A stretch of DNA of 64,000 nucleotides from Cercis canadensis (Eukaryota > Streptophyta > Magnoliopsida > Fabales > Fabaceae), in assembly GCA_003255065.1 (NCBI GenBank), contig QAOA01000289.1:512048-576047 (forward strand), in the 5' to 3' direction. The position numbers and the translations under genes were made by a program. This document shows positions 1-11,612 of the stretch, piece by piece. Below the pieces are notes generated by a model. It was not told the origin of the DNA. It made no database searches and saw only the letters and a list, made by a program, of their open reading frames with translations. Each line of letters opens with the position of its first letter. The first letter of the stretch is position 1.

Positions 1-1068
1 TGGTCTCAAGCCAATTGATGTATCAATCCCACCAACTTGTTCAACACACTGAAAAAATTGTTTCATCCTACTTTCCGATGCCCGAACATAATGCACACTT
101 TGTCTAATTTTGTGCAATGCATCATTAGCAACCTTCAAACCATCTTGAACAATGAGATTCAAGATATGAGCAGAGCATCTAATATGAAAAAACTCTCCAT
201 TAAGTAACAAGCTATTTGACAAGCATAAATGTTCTTTCAAAATGCTTTGCATGTTGTCATTTGAAGAAGCATTATCCAAAGTAATGGAAAAAAAATTTTC
301 TCTCTATTCCCCAATCTTTCAAAAATTCAAGCACCTTCAATGATAAATCATGCCCGGTATGTGGAGGTCGCATATGAGCAAATGATAAAATCTTACTATT
401 CAACTTCCAATTCTCATCAACATAATGAGCAGTCAAAGATATATAACCAACATTGGTACATGCAGTCCAAACATCAGAAGTCAAGCATACTCTACCAGAA
501 ATTCGGGCTAATTGTTGTTTCAATTTTTCTTTCTCAACTTCATATTTTTTCAGCACATCACCTTTAGCAGTCCGTCTAGAAATAAACTTACAATCTTCAT
601 TCAAAAATTTTTGGTATTTCCTAAACACCCTCCACTCAACAATTTTAAATGGAACATCATGTGCAATAATCAATTCAGACAACATCTCACGATTCACCTT
701 AGAGTCAAATTTTCTTCTCTTTAGCTTTCCTTCAAAATCAATTAGCATGTCCCCAATATCATAATATTTGGGAATCATATGACATTTAGGAATATGACGA
801 CCTAAATGAGAAGTTCCCGATTTACTTGCACAAGTATATTCTTTCCCGCAAGCCTTGCATTTACACTTTTCTTTGCCATCTTTACCCACACCAATTTTTG
901 TAAAAAAGTCCACACATCAGAGGTCAATGACTTAGCCTTTTTGGATTGTGGTTCAATATTCTCACTAGTATTAGTATTACTCAAAACAGTAGGACATTGC
1001 AAAATTTGACAATCATTATCAGCATCACAACTAATATCACCACTCTTTCCAACACTAGAGGAAGCCAT
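1..1068 (-). pseudogene. hAT-family transposase, 5' part, two frameshifts, runs off the window
   Basis: This is a BED zinc-finger hAT transposase of the plant RICESLEEPER/DAYSLEEPER type, which would cut and paste its own element. The start (ATG at 1068) opens a low-complexity N-terminus. A BED-type finger follows at about 800-860 (a C-x2-C pair, then H-x4-H in GRHIPKCH), and then the beginning of the RNase H-like catalytic region (ITLDNASSND, near 245-275, and the CSAHILNL block near 150-165). The reading frame changes twice, both times in a T run of the coding strand: near 905 (one T short) and near 292 (one T too many). The protein continues past position 1 of the window, so the C-terminal dimerisation domain cannot be judged. 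The two breaks make this copy inactive unless they are sequencing errors in homopolymers. The hAT assignment is secure; the subfamily is inference. Confidence 0.85.
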
Positions 1069-1815
1069 GCTGCAAAAAATTAAAAAAAAAATAAATACAT
1101 TCCCCTAAATTATTCACAACCAGTCACAACAAATGCACTATCAATTTAAAATCAGAACCATTCACAACAAGATCAAATGGACACCAAAAAAATAATAATA
1201 TTGAAATAAAATACCAACATCAACAAATCAGCTACAAAGCAAAGCAGCAGCAACAAAAACAACAGAGCTATAATTTGCACTACAATTTGCACATTACACA
1301 TTACAGCCAATTAACCAATTATGCACTACAATTTGCACATTACAGCCAATTAAAATTTTCAAAAGTTAAAATATGTCCAATCTCATTTCACATTCACACA
1401 GAGAACAACATAACATTGTCAAATTTTAGAATTTCAGCCCCTAAACTTCCAAATGTCTGAATCAAAGTTTCATCACAAATCATTACCGACAGCATCTCAC
1501 TCAGCCCAGTTTTCAGCTGCCCGAATTTACTCAGCATCCAGTTACTCAACATCATGCTTGATTTGATGGCAAACTCCAATAAAAGCTATACTAATAGAGT
1601 AATCTCTTGCATAAATTCAGTTTCATATACCATTGAAGATACAGGCACCCAGTTACAATTTAAAGCAAGCCTTTTAAGCAACCAACAAGAAAGCTGCAAA
1701 TATAATTTTTCCTTTCTCTATAAATCATACCTCTTATTGGATGATTAAAGTTAATCTGTAGCTGAGGTGGTGAATAGGTGAAGCAACCACAAAAATTTTA
1801 ACATGAAACACAGAG

Positions 1816-1950
1816 ATGCGGCAGAGGTCGAGCGGCGGGGAGGTCGAGCAGCGCTGCAGCGGCAAGGGCGAGCGGGTGGCGACTAGCAGCGAGCGGGCGG
1901 CGAGGGCGAGGGGCGACTAGCAGCGAGCGGGCGAGCGGCGAGCGAGGGAT
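1816..1950. repeat. GC-rich subterminal repeat inside the hAT leader
   Basis: This is a sharply GC-rich patch in otherwise AT-rich DNA, made of short words around gcgagcgggcg and gaggtcgagc. The 20-mer ggcgactagcagcgagcggg occurs twice, about 40 bases apart. Its position just inside the element end fits the subterminal repeats where hAT transposases bind, but that role is inference. Confidence 0.55.
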
Positions 1951-2664
1951 GGAGTCACAGAGGAGAATCAGCTTTCACAGTTTCACTTTCACGCACAAGC
2001 ACTCTTAGTCTCTTAGGGATTTTAGTTCCCAAATTGGGAATTTGCCAATAAATAAAAATAAAAAATAAAAAAACAGTAATTCGGGCTAACGGGCCAACCG
2101 GCCCGAACCCGAATGGGCCACGAGCCAAAATGGGTCGGGCTAAAATGACCCGATTTTAAATGGGCTACCAATTATAGAACCCAACCCACTCTTTTGTCGG
2201 GCCAGCCCACCGGGTCCAGTCCATTTTCTCACCTCTATTGTTCAAACAAGAACTGGTAATAGTCTAACCATTGAGGAATCTACTAAGCTAGCATCTACCA
2301 CTTGCTCCACAACTAGCAATTTATATAACCATATGATCTGCATATTCTAGTTCATCATAAGAAAATCCATGGAGAAAGAGAGTAAGATTGTGAAGCATTT
2401 CAACCATAAGCATGTCAAGATAAAGTGCTCATCCCTTTAGTGGTGGCTGCTTTGATCAAAGTGTTCAAACCCACTTGCTAGAACTGGCAGCGACCATCAC
2501 TGTTGTTACTCTCACTCCCAGTATTCTCTTTTGTCTTTGACCCTTCTAATGGTTCTGTTAGTTTGTGGTGAGATAAGGCAATAAGAGATTATATAAGGAG
2601 AATTTTTTTTATTCAAAAGAATCTGATTCCTTAAAAAAAAAAATGTAAAATTTTAAGATTGTCT

Positions 2665-3352
2665 TTAAGCTAAATAATACACATTTATAAATTATTTATA
2701 TAAAAGTGATAATTTTTAAACTATTTACTTAAAAGGGATAATTTTAAATATTTTATTATTTTTTATATGTAAAGAAAAATATACTATACATAAATATAAC
2801 GTTTATAAACTAAACACACTATAGAGCATGTCAAGATAAAGCATATTTACTATTTAAAATGATAAAAAAATATTTTTTTTTAAGTAAACACACTATAGGC
2901 TTTACAAAAAGTTTGCAAATTATTAGAACACGCTTTACAAAATGTTTTACCTTGTAATAGAATCCGCTTTATAGCTAAAAGTGTATTTAATTGAACACGT
3001 CTTAAGGTCCCCTCCCTCCCCAGTCCCCAGGACCTGCAAATTGAATATGATTCCTAAATTAATTATAAATACACTTACAAAGATCTCGTTTTAGCATTGA
3101 GCGTGTTTTATTACAACACGCTTTATAGGTTATAACGTATTTTTTAAAAAATATTTTTTTATTTCTTTAAACAGTAAACACACTTTATTTTGATATATTT
3201 TATTGCATGTTCAGTTCATAAACGCTATATTTATGTATAACATATTTTCTCTTACGTATAAAAAATAATAAAATATTTAAAATTGTCTCTTTCAAATAAA
3301 TAATTTAAAAACTCTCCCTTTTACGTAAATAATTTATAAATATATATTATTT
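2665..3352. repeat. Long imperfect palindrome (foldback element)
   Basis: The left arm (about 2665-3005) reads as the reverse complement of the right arm (about 3050-3352) over roughly 300 bases with scattered mismatches. For example, attttaaatattttattattttttat at about 2740-2765 has its exact inverted partner at about 3259-3284. The loop is the C-rich segment near 3008-3035. There is no ORF. It looks like a non-autonomous foldback element. Confidence 0.75.
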
Positions 3353-4644
3353 AGGTCAATTTATCATCTTTAACTCGTCTCAAAACCAATGGTCAGAAGA
3401 TTAGCCAAACTATTATTATTTCCACTTTTTTATAGAGAGAAGGAAATTAAAAAAAAAAAAAAAGATGAAGTGAGCAGGGAAAGATTATAAGGTGGATTTC
3501 AAGTCAGCTTCATTTATTATTACATAAATAAATTATTTATCATGTAAACCTTAAATTAAAAAATTATAATTAAAGCTAAAAGTATAGACTTAATTAAAAA
3601 AAATTTAAATTATAAATATTAAAAAAATAAAATTTAATTCAAAATTCATTAAAATTATATGAATCTCTAATATATTTAACCCATCTTTTTATATATCAAA
3701 TATTTTATTTTTATTTTTATTTATTTTTTATTTAATCTAGAGAGACTTTTTCTTTCTTTCTTGGCTAAGCCTATTTATATTGACCCGATCAATTCTGATT
3801 CAATTTATATATCTAAATTTTTTATTTATTTACAATTCATATAAAATTAAAATAAAACAAATCAACAAATTTTACTTTGCTGCCATCGGGTCAGCAAGCA
3901 CTGCGGCACCATCCTACTACCCATGGCAGCACCGGCTGCACCTCTGCTCCTTCACCTCAGTACTGCCAAAAACCAACAAAGAAAATCAAAGTACGTATTT
4001 ATGCCAGAAAGGGAAGAGACTTCAATCAGGTATATTTTCTAATTCACTCATTTTCGTATTTATGCCAGAAAGCACACATATCACCACACTGTAATAGCAT
4101 AGAAAAAATAGAAATTCCTCAGTTTCTTTAGTCTCTTCATTTTGAGTGAAGGAGTAGATTTTTTTTAAGCCACTAGTGAGAGGTTGAGGGGGATGGCGCC
4201 GACCGGCGGCGGCTCCACTCCCTCCTCGTTCCCGGTATCCATTTTTAGAGATTGAAAATCTCTTTCTATAGAGAGAAATCAAAGGTCAGAGAGATAGAGC
4301 CGCAATAGAAGTGAAGAGAGAAAGGGTGGCGCCGCTGGTGGCAGCGGTCACCACCTCGTCCTCAATTTCTTCCATTTTTAGAGAGAGAAGCAAAGTTTGG
4401 AGAGAGAAACAGAGAGGGAAACCGAATTCAAGGAGAAGCAGAGAGCCAGTTTCAAAGAAAAATCGAAAATTTAGAGAAGGGTTTTACGGGTTGATGTTTT
4501 CAGAGCCAAATGGGTTTTCTTTCTAGATGAGGTGTCGACGTTCTTCACTTTTGGTGCTGCGTCTGCGTTTCTTCTTTCTTCTTCCTGATAGTTTGCTTCA
4601 ATTTCCCCTCTTTATTTATGAGTAAAATCTTTTTTATTTTTTAA

Positions 4645-4858
4645 AAAATGCAGTGACTCATAAATTTATTTTTTAAAAATTTTTAATGATAAATTAATCT
4701 TTAAATTATTATTTTGTTGAATAAATTAACCTTTAAATGTCATTAAAAGAATCTTATCGAATGACTAATTTGTTTGACAAAATAATAATTCAAGAACTAA
4801 TTTATTATAAAAATTATTAGAAGATAAATTTGTCAATAATTATATTTTTTAAAGACTA
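4645..4858. repeat. Short AT-rich palindrome
   Basis: The two halves (about 4645-4735 and 4770-4858) are imperfect reverse complements: aaattattattttgtt on the left matches aacaaaataataattc-type sequence on the right. The centre is near 4750. It fits an old MITE. Confidence 0.5.
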
Positions 4859-5330
4859 AAAAAAAAAATTATTTTTTATTTATTTACTTATCTTTTATTT
4901 AAATTACATTTTTGCTCTTTATTTAGTATAAGTTTTGTTGTTTTTCTGGTCTTGGCTGGTTTAAGTGTTTCAGTGTTTTTTTTTCTTATTTGGTTTAGCT
5001 GGTAGAGTCTGATCCGAAATAGGCCAGCCCACCACGTATTTCAGTTTCCTTTTTATTGTTATTTGGGCTTATTTCATCTGGGCTTTTGTTCTTTATATTT
5101 TTTTGTTGCTATATAAGTTTACTGGCGTGGGCCCACGAATTGGGCCATTAGGTCCAACTGGCCTTTTTTATTCTTTAGCTTGTTATTCTAGTTACTAATT
5201 GAATTGGGCTTATTATTGATACTAGTCTATTTTTATATCTCCCTTTGATCTGGGCCATTTGCTTTAGGTTGATTTATTGAATGTCTGTCAATAATATGCA
5301 GATTATGTGTTGTTTACATGCTTAACTATA

Positions 5331-5944
5331 TAGCACCGAAACGCGCAATAAAGACGCATACTTGTTTCGAAGACGTCTCTGAAATGTGAAACGCATACCA
5401 ATAAAAGAAATGCATCCTTTTTTTTTTTTTGAAAGTGTTTTAAAATGTCCTCATTGTGCAGCTAACCCCAATTTTCATACGGGTAATGCACAAAGCGATG
5501 AATGCAGCCAGTGTTGGGTCCTACCTCATTCCATTCTTCAATTATTACAGGCTTCATTTTAATTTATACCTTATAACTTTTACTAACCATTTAAAATGTA
5601 TTTTTAATGCATCTAACAAATTTGAAAAATAATGAGAATTAGATTATGGGTTTATCATTTTTCTGTGATTTTTTATAATGCACTTGGTCTAATTAAAAAA
5701 GATTTATAATATACTGATGATACTTAATCAAATATGATAAATTTTATTATTTGAATTTTGATTGATGATTTATATTTTGAGTTAATACTTGTTAATTGTT
5801 ACTTATTTGCTAAGGATTAATGGTTGATATTTTTAATACTTAAAGAATTTTAAATTTTTTCATTATATATATATAACGTGGCGTACTCATACCCCTATTT
5901 TTTTTAAAATACCATACCGGCGTTTCGTACCCGTACCCGTGCTA
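5331..5944. mobile_element. Possible small hAT-like element with inverted ends
   Basis: The left end ctatatagcacc and the right end (minus strand) ctatgtagcacg are near-identical inverted termini about 615 bases apart. The eight bases outside them, atgcttaa and atgtttag, agree at 6 of 8 positions, as an aged 8-bp duplication might. No coding potential is seen. The evidence is only the ends, so this is tentative. Confidence 0.3.
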
Positions 5945-7386
5945 CATAGATGTTTAGTGATTAAGTCAAATTATTATTTTCTTAGATATAAGCATGTTTT
6001 AATTATTATTTTGTTAATTTTCCTATTTTCTATTGCATCCTTAGTTTTTACCTTGCAAGTGAAATATTTTTATTTCTGATGACGAAATAAGTTAGGAGAT
6101 AATCGTAGTGGGGATATTTCTTAACATTTATGAGGTGAGGGACAATTTTCTTGTTTTGTTAGAAGCGTCGGCAAGACTTATAAAATCCCTGATATTATTA
6201 TTATTTTTATGCGGTTACAATTATTATAGTTGTAAAACATTTGACATGTTTTTCACTTATTCTAATTTTTTTAAAGGAGTTAAATATTGTTTATGATGAA
6301 ATAGATTGGTAGAAGATTGTGAAGACAATTAATATCTCTATCCAATACTTCTGAGATTTTACTATTTAGATTTTTCTAGAAGTATTGGCAAGGTCTAATA
6401 ACTAAAATTAATACATAAAAATATTGGTCATATAAATAATAGATAAGAACAAATTTACAAGACCTATAACATTTTAAGCTTGTTATAGGTTGTGTATATT
6501 GTTCCAAAATAATGGCATTTTGTCACTCACTCATGTCATAATCATTTGTTACTCTTGACAATATCTATGATAAAGTGAGACATTTAAAAATACAAATTTT
6601 AAAATATTTTTATTTTTATTTACAAATGAACTTAAGGACCAATCTTATTCAACAATATTAAATGACATAAAATTAAATTGGCAATCGTTCAATAAAATGG
6701 ACGTTGTAGGGTGTTAACATTTTTCCTGCACATAATCAACTCTCTTACCCAAACTCTAGTAATGTAGACCACCATTTTTATAGGCGCCCAATCGTGTTTT
6801 AAATCGTGTCTTAATTAGTTCTTTTCTTATTCAGTTCATCAATTTTATTCAGTTCTTTTCTTTCCAAAATTAAAATACCTTTTTGCGACAAAAGGTAACG
6901 TGCTTTCTTCCTTTTTCTAATTTCTTATTCATATGGGATACGTAATGGCAGAAAACCATGTCTTAATTAGCATATGTTTGGTCCTGTACTTAGAAAACCC
7001 AAAGCTCATTTTAGGTTTCAAACAAGCATTTATTCTCATATGTTCGCTTCATTAGTAAAGTACTTTTAATTGACCTTAAGGGTATATTTGATGGAAGGGG
7101 TAAAAGGGGTAATATCTAAGGGATTAAATTTTATTTTCTTTACATATATTTAGTTGTACAAATGAACAATGGATAATTTTTTAATAGAGTAACCATTGTT
7201 TACACCATCATTAACCTCCTTAAATGTTACTCCTTTAAATTACACCCCCTAATCATCATACCAAACGCACCCTAAAGAGCAAAAGAATATAAGAAATTAC
7301 TATTACAATAAAATCCAAGAATATTTCTCTTTTTATCTCTAACACATAGGTAAACCTTGTTGCATCTGTATGAACGATCAACGCCA

Positions 7387-10300
7387 TTATCGGGCCAATA
7401 GTATGGACATTGTTGCATCACTAACCGAACATATTTCATTCTGCAGAACACCTGTATATGCATCTTCAACATCATTCTCTCTAGAAAATGCAGGCTTTTT
7501 TGGGTCTTGACAGTTACTTTCGTTTCTTAACATGGAAGATACTTCCAACATGGATGGCCTATCTTTTGCATTTGCCTGAATGCACAAAAGAGCGATATGC
7601 AGGCATGTCATTAGCTTACATGGTGAAGATGTGTCATGAAGTGAGGGATCAAAAAACTCCATGCCTTTTCCTTCTTTCCACAGCTCATAAGCCTGAAACC
7701 ATTATATATAAAACCATTACACTGAGAACCAGATAAATCAAAGCAAAAATTTGGCCCTTTTTAACAAAAGTTGGAGATATCACTTACAAATTCCATGAGG
7801 TTCAAATTTTCATTCTCACCATATAAGGATCCTATCGTCTTTCCACTTAGAATTTGTAGAAGCAAGACTCCAAAGCTGTACACATCGGATTTAATGGAGT
7901 ATGAGCCTTTCTTAACATATTCAGGAGGAACATAACCACTGCATCATTTGAACAAAAAAACATGTGGCTTAGTAAATTAGATAAAATAGCTAGTTTAGAA
8001 GAATGCTTCAGTTGTGGAGCTTTATGAGCAGAATACTCACTATGTTCCAACAATTTTACTTGTGTTTGCTTCTTGAGTGTCTTTTGTGAATGTCCTTGCC
8101 ATACCAAAGTCTGAGATCTTTGGCTTCATTTCATGGTCTAATAAGATATTGCTAGCTTTCAAGTCTCTATGAATTATTGTGAATCTTGAATATTCTTGTA
8201 GATAAAGAAGCCCTTGAGTAACTCCTTCAATGATTCCAAGGCGTTTTCTCCAATCCAGAAGCTGCCTTCTTATAGGGTCTGTGTCAAAATCAGATGACAG
8301 ACAATGAATGGTATCAAAAGCGTTGGATTGACAAGATATAAGTTCATATCAGATGTTCAAATTCAATCTTCATTTTATACATGATTAATTGTGTTACTCT
8401 GATCCTTTCTTCATTTTGGTATAGAAAAATAAATGAAGCAATTCCTCAGAAATCATGCAAATTGGAAAATGACTAGACTGATGTCACTCTAAGCTATGTA
8501 GTGTGTTTTACTCGGTAAAAACCTGAAGAACGGAAAACAAATGAACTATTCTACAATATGAACCAATTTTTTTTTATCTTAATCTTATTAGCCTCTCCAT
8601 TTAACAAGGATGTATCAACAATAAAGTTCCACTCTTTAAGGCCCATGTTCACTTATTTAAGATTTGAGAGCTGCAGAGATTTCTGACCAAAAAGGTAGAA
8701 GTCCAGGCTTCTGCTGGGCATGTACTCATAGACCACTATCTGTTCTTCTCTATCAATGCAGAACCCCAGCAACTGAACAAGATTCACATGTTGAAGTCTT
8801 GCAGTAAGGGTTACCTCATTTTTGAATTCCTCAAATCCTTGTGAGGAAGTTTTTGATAGCTTTTTAACTGCTATTTCCCGACCATCTAACAGTATGCCCT
8901 GAAAAAATAGGCAGTAGTAGTTAGTATCTTTCACTGGATAAGGTATTTCCAAAACATGCATTAACTATTCCTACTCTAATTTATCCGTGAAAAAGTTATA
9001 GAATTCTACACATAATTTTATCTAGTCCAAGTATACATAGTACAAATCTCTCTGGTGGAGGAGTTCTAGTAATAGTTGTAGACTTGTAGGTAGAATCTGG
9101 TATACCCGCCAGAAAAGGTGATACCTTAACATTTTCCATTCCTACACTATTATATATAGTCATGCACATTCTTACCCTATATGGTGCAAAATTAGGCACC
9201 CTAACAATGAGGTTGTCGAATTGAAATTTTACCTTGTAAACAGGACCATAACCACCCTCTCCAAGCTTATTATCAATGGAAAATCTATCTGTGGCCGCAT
9301 CAATATCAGAAAAACTAAAGACTTGTAGATCAGGAGTGTTGCCATCAAAATTTTCTGCAACATCTTTAATCACTTTAGAACTACAACATCTAGCAGCAAG
9401 GACCATCCCTATGCACAGATTCAAAGATGGTTAAACTAATAAAAGCCAAGTCTTCTTCCATGGTAGAAATCAAAATTCAGTTATATCAAGTCAACAACTG
9501 TATATGGAGAATAGCATAACTGAAAAAATTACCTTTTGATTTGAATATCCTCCTTAAGTGGTAGATTACAAAGCCTAATAGGAGAATAAGCATAACAGTT
9601 GTCGTCAAAATGATCACTAATAATCGCCACCTACGCTGTCTATGGTTTTCAACCTGTTGATGAGCTGAAAACAAATATCTCATAAATTCCAGAGTGAAAC
9701 TCTTTAAACTTTAAGGGTGTGTGTGCTTGGTAGTGGAAGGAGCAAAGGAGAATGAATAAAAATTGACAGTATATCTAGACATGATGAATACCTCTATACT
9801 AGTCAAGCTGTTAAAGCTCTTTATTATAGGTACAAGGTATTACTATTTTCTCAATCTTTATTTAAGGATATGATATGCATGATAACTAATCTTCTTAACG
9901 AGTTTCTTTCTAGGAAACTGCAAATCAACTTGTTGCCTCTTTACAGGAGACAATCCTTTTTTTTTGTTGGTCTGAAAAATTCTCAATAACCGACAATATT
10001 AAATTTCATATGATAGTTTGACAAAATGTTCGAACTTTGACCATTGTTGGAGGCTGGTTAGAAACTTTCTTGACAGTGACAAGTCAGAAAACTAAAAAGA
10101 AAAACAAAACAAGACAAAAAAAGGTTAATTTTGTTTTATAAGATCACCTGACTAACCAAAAAAAATAAAATTGATTTAGCTTCTTCCACTGGCAGATGAA
10201 GGAACTCAAATAAAACAGCACATGCAAATAGGGTTTATTGACAAAATGTTCGAATTTTGACCATTGTTGGAAGCTGGTTAGAAACTCTCTTGACAGTGAC

Positions 10301-11612
10301 AAGTTAGAGAACTGAAAATAAAAACAAGAGTCAATTTTGTTTTATAAGATCACCTGACTAAACAAAAAAAAAAATGATTTAGCTTCTTCCTCTGGCAGAT
10401 GCAGGAACTCAAATAAAACAGCACATGCAAATAGGGGTTAGAAATAAATTTATCAATCCATGAACACTTAAAGGGAAAAGAAACCAAAATAAACCAAAAA
10501 AAAAAGTGTAGGTTTGTACCTGCATGGGAAAGGATCCAATTGTAATCATCTGCAACTTCCCACAAATAGTAACCACGTAGCTTCCTTTCCCTGGCATAAG
10601 ACACCTTAATTTTGATAGACTCAACATCATCATAACCTATCCAAGTTGATCCAAATGACAAGTAATTCTCTACATAAGTAGCATTATACAGTACAGCAAC
10701 CCCATATTGCTGGATGTAATAAGCCTTGATATCCTTATAGCTTATGTCTCCGCGATCTTTGGTTCCTGCTGGACCTGTTGCTGGTGCACCTATTGCATTG
10801 TCCTTGGGGTTCCTAAGCTTCCATGCATAACCATATAAGGGCAACCCCAAAACCAACTTGCTAGCTGATAAGCCCCTACTTATCCACTCACTGATACAAT
10901 TTTGCGTGCTAGGCTTACCTGAAGGCTCAAAAAGAGCTGAATGTGCAGCAGTAAAATCTGTGCGTGTAGGCGTGTAGTAATCGTAAGCCATAACGTGTAT
11001 CCAATCTAAGTTACTTGTAATTGACCCCACAGGCCAACATGTGGAGTAGGAGCCTTGACAAGGTGAATAATTAACAACTGCAGTCAAGATCAGTTCTGGA
11101 TTGCTGGAGTTTTTTGCCTCAGACTTTGCAGCTGCTCGCCACTCTTTAAAAAGCAATGCCATATTGTTCATGTCAGAGCTTGTGTTAGCAGTTACCCAGC
11201 AGAGGTCTAGGCCATGAAATCCATATAGCCTTGCCATTCTTATTGAAGACAGAATGAATGCTTTCCTTGAAGAAGTAGTGCTCACCATCAATGAAAATAC
11301 AGTGGAATTTGCTCGTACACCTCCAATAGAAAGGAGTGTAATAATTGATGGGTTCTCTTGTTTAACAATGATTGTGAAAGCAGAGAAGGATAGTTCATTA
11401 ACTGAGGAGACATTGAGCTCAAAAGAAGAAGAGCTTACATTAGCAAAAGCACATATAAGGTGAGTAAAGAGACCAGCATTTAAATCAGAGATTGAAAGTT
11501 GGCTACCATAATACCAGTAACCAGCTTTAACCCAAGATTGTGCTTCTGAAGGCTGGAAATTAAGGTACAGAAAAGCATGAAAAAGGACAAGAACGATTCT
11601 AGAAATCACCAT
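7387..11612 (-). CDS. CHRK1: Chitinase-like receptor protein kinase (GH18 ectodomain, CHRK1 type)
   Basis: Exons (minus strand): 11612-10520, 9664-9533, 9408-9233, 8898-8688, 8278-8041, 7938-7788, 7692-7387. All borders are GT-AG, and the lengths sum to 768 codons plus stop. Exon 1 gives a signal peptide (about 1-24) and a class V chitinase-like domain (about 27-360). Exon 2 encodes one membrane segment (about 379-401). Exons 3-7 encode a Ser/Thr kinase with the glycine loop GEGGYG (458-463), Lys479, HRDLKASN (Asp576), DFG (Asp594) and PPEY, all intact. The exon sizes 211, 238 and 151 are those usual in cysteine-rich and S-domain receptor kinases. In the chitinase domain the catalytic stretch reads GLDLCWV (134-140): the third Asp is Cys138 and the catalytic Glu is Val140, so hydrolysis is not expected. 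This matches tobacco CHRK1, a plasma-membrane kinase whose chitinase-like ectodomain is reported to be inactive. Its ligand is unknown, and chitin or glycan sensing is inference. Confidence 0.92.
10018..10438. repeat. Tandem duplication of about 210 bp inside receptor intron 1
   Basis: The segment starting ttgacaaaatgttcgaa at 10018 is repeated at 10238. Both copies run through the shared phrases gaccattgttgga, ttgttttataagatcacctg and cagcacatgcaaatagg. It lies in the 853-base intron between the chitinase exon and the membrane-segment exon, with no coding content. Confidence 0.85.

Larger units (their letters stand above)
1..2237 (-). mobile_element. hAT DNA transposon, 5' part with terminal end at 2237
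   Basis: The transposase fragment is followed upstream by about 1.1 kb of leader. The leader ends in sequence rich in GGGCC/GGCCC words and then in the outward end TAGAGGTGAGAAAATGG (read on the minus strand from 2237), which is the usual look of a plant hAT terminus. The eight bases just outside (2238-2245, ttgttcaa) would be the target-site duplication, but the partner end lies outside the window, so this cannot be tested here. Confidence 0.6.
2246..7386. other. Gene-poor spacer
   Basis: I see no convincing gene here. Besides the two palindromes listed separately, 3880-4540 holds a moderately GC-rich patch with short open frames and purine-rich GAGA runs. It also has a loose direct repeat (ggcgccg...ccatttttagag at about 4195-4245 and again at about 4328-4385). 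It could be an old leader or a non-autonomous element, and I found no protein similarity. The rest is AT-rich, with scattered GGCCCA-type words near 5020-5260. Confidence 0.6.

Noticed and set aside
3780..4526. Several 70-100 codon frames on both strands
   Set aside because: They are not supported by known motifs, splice structure or codon bias, and they overlap each other in different frames.
11254..11463. 69-codon plus-strand frame
   Set aside because: It lies opposite the chitinase exon of the receptor kinase and mirrors its codons.
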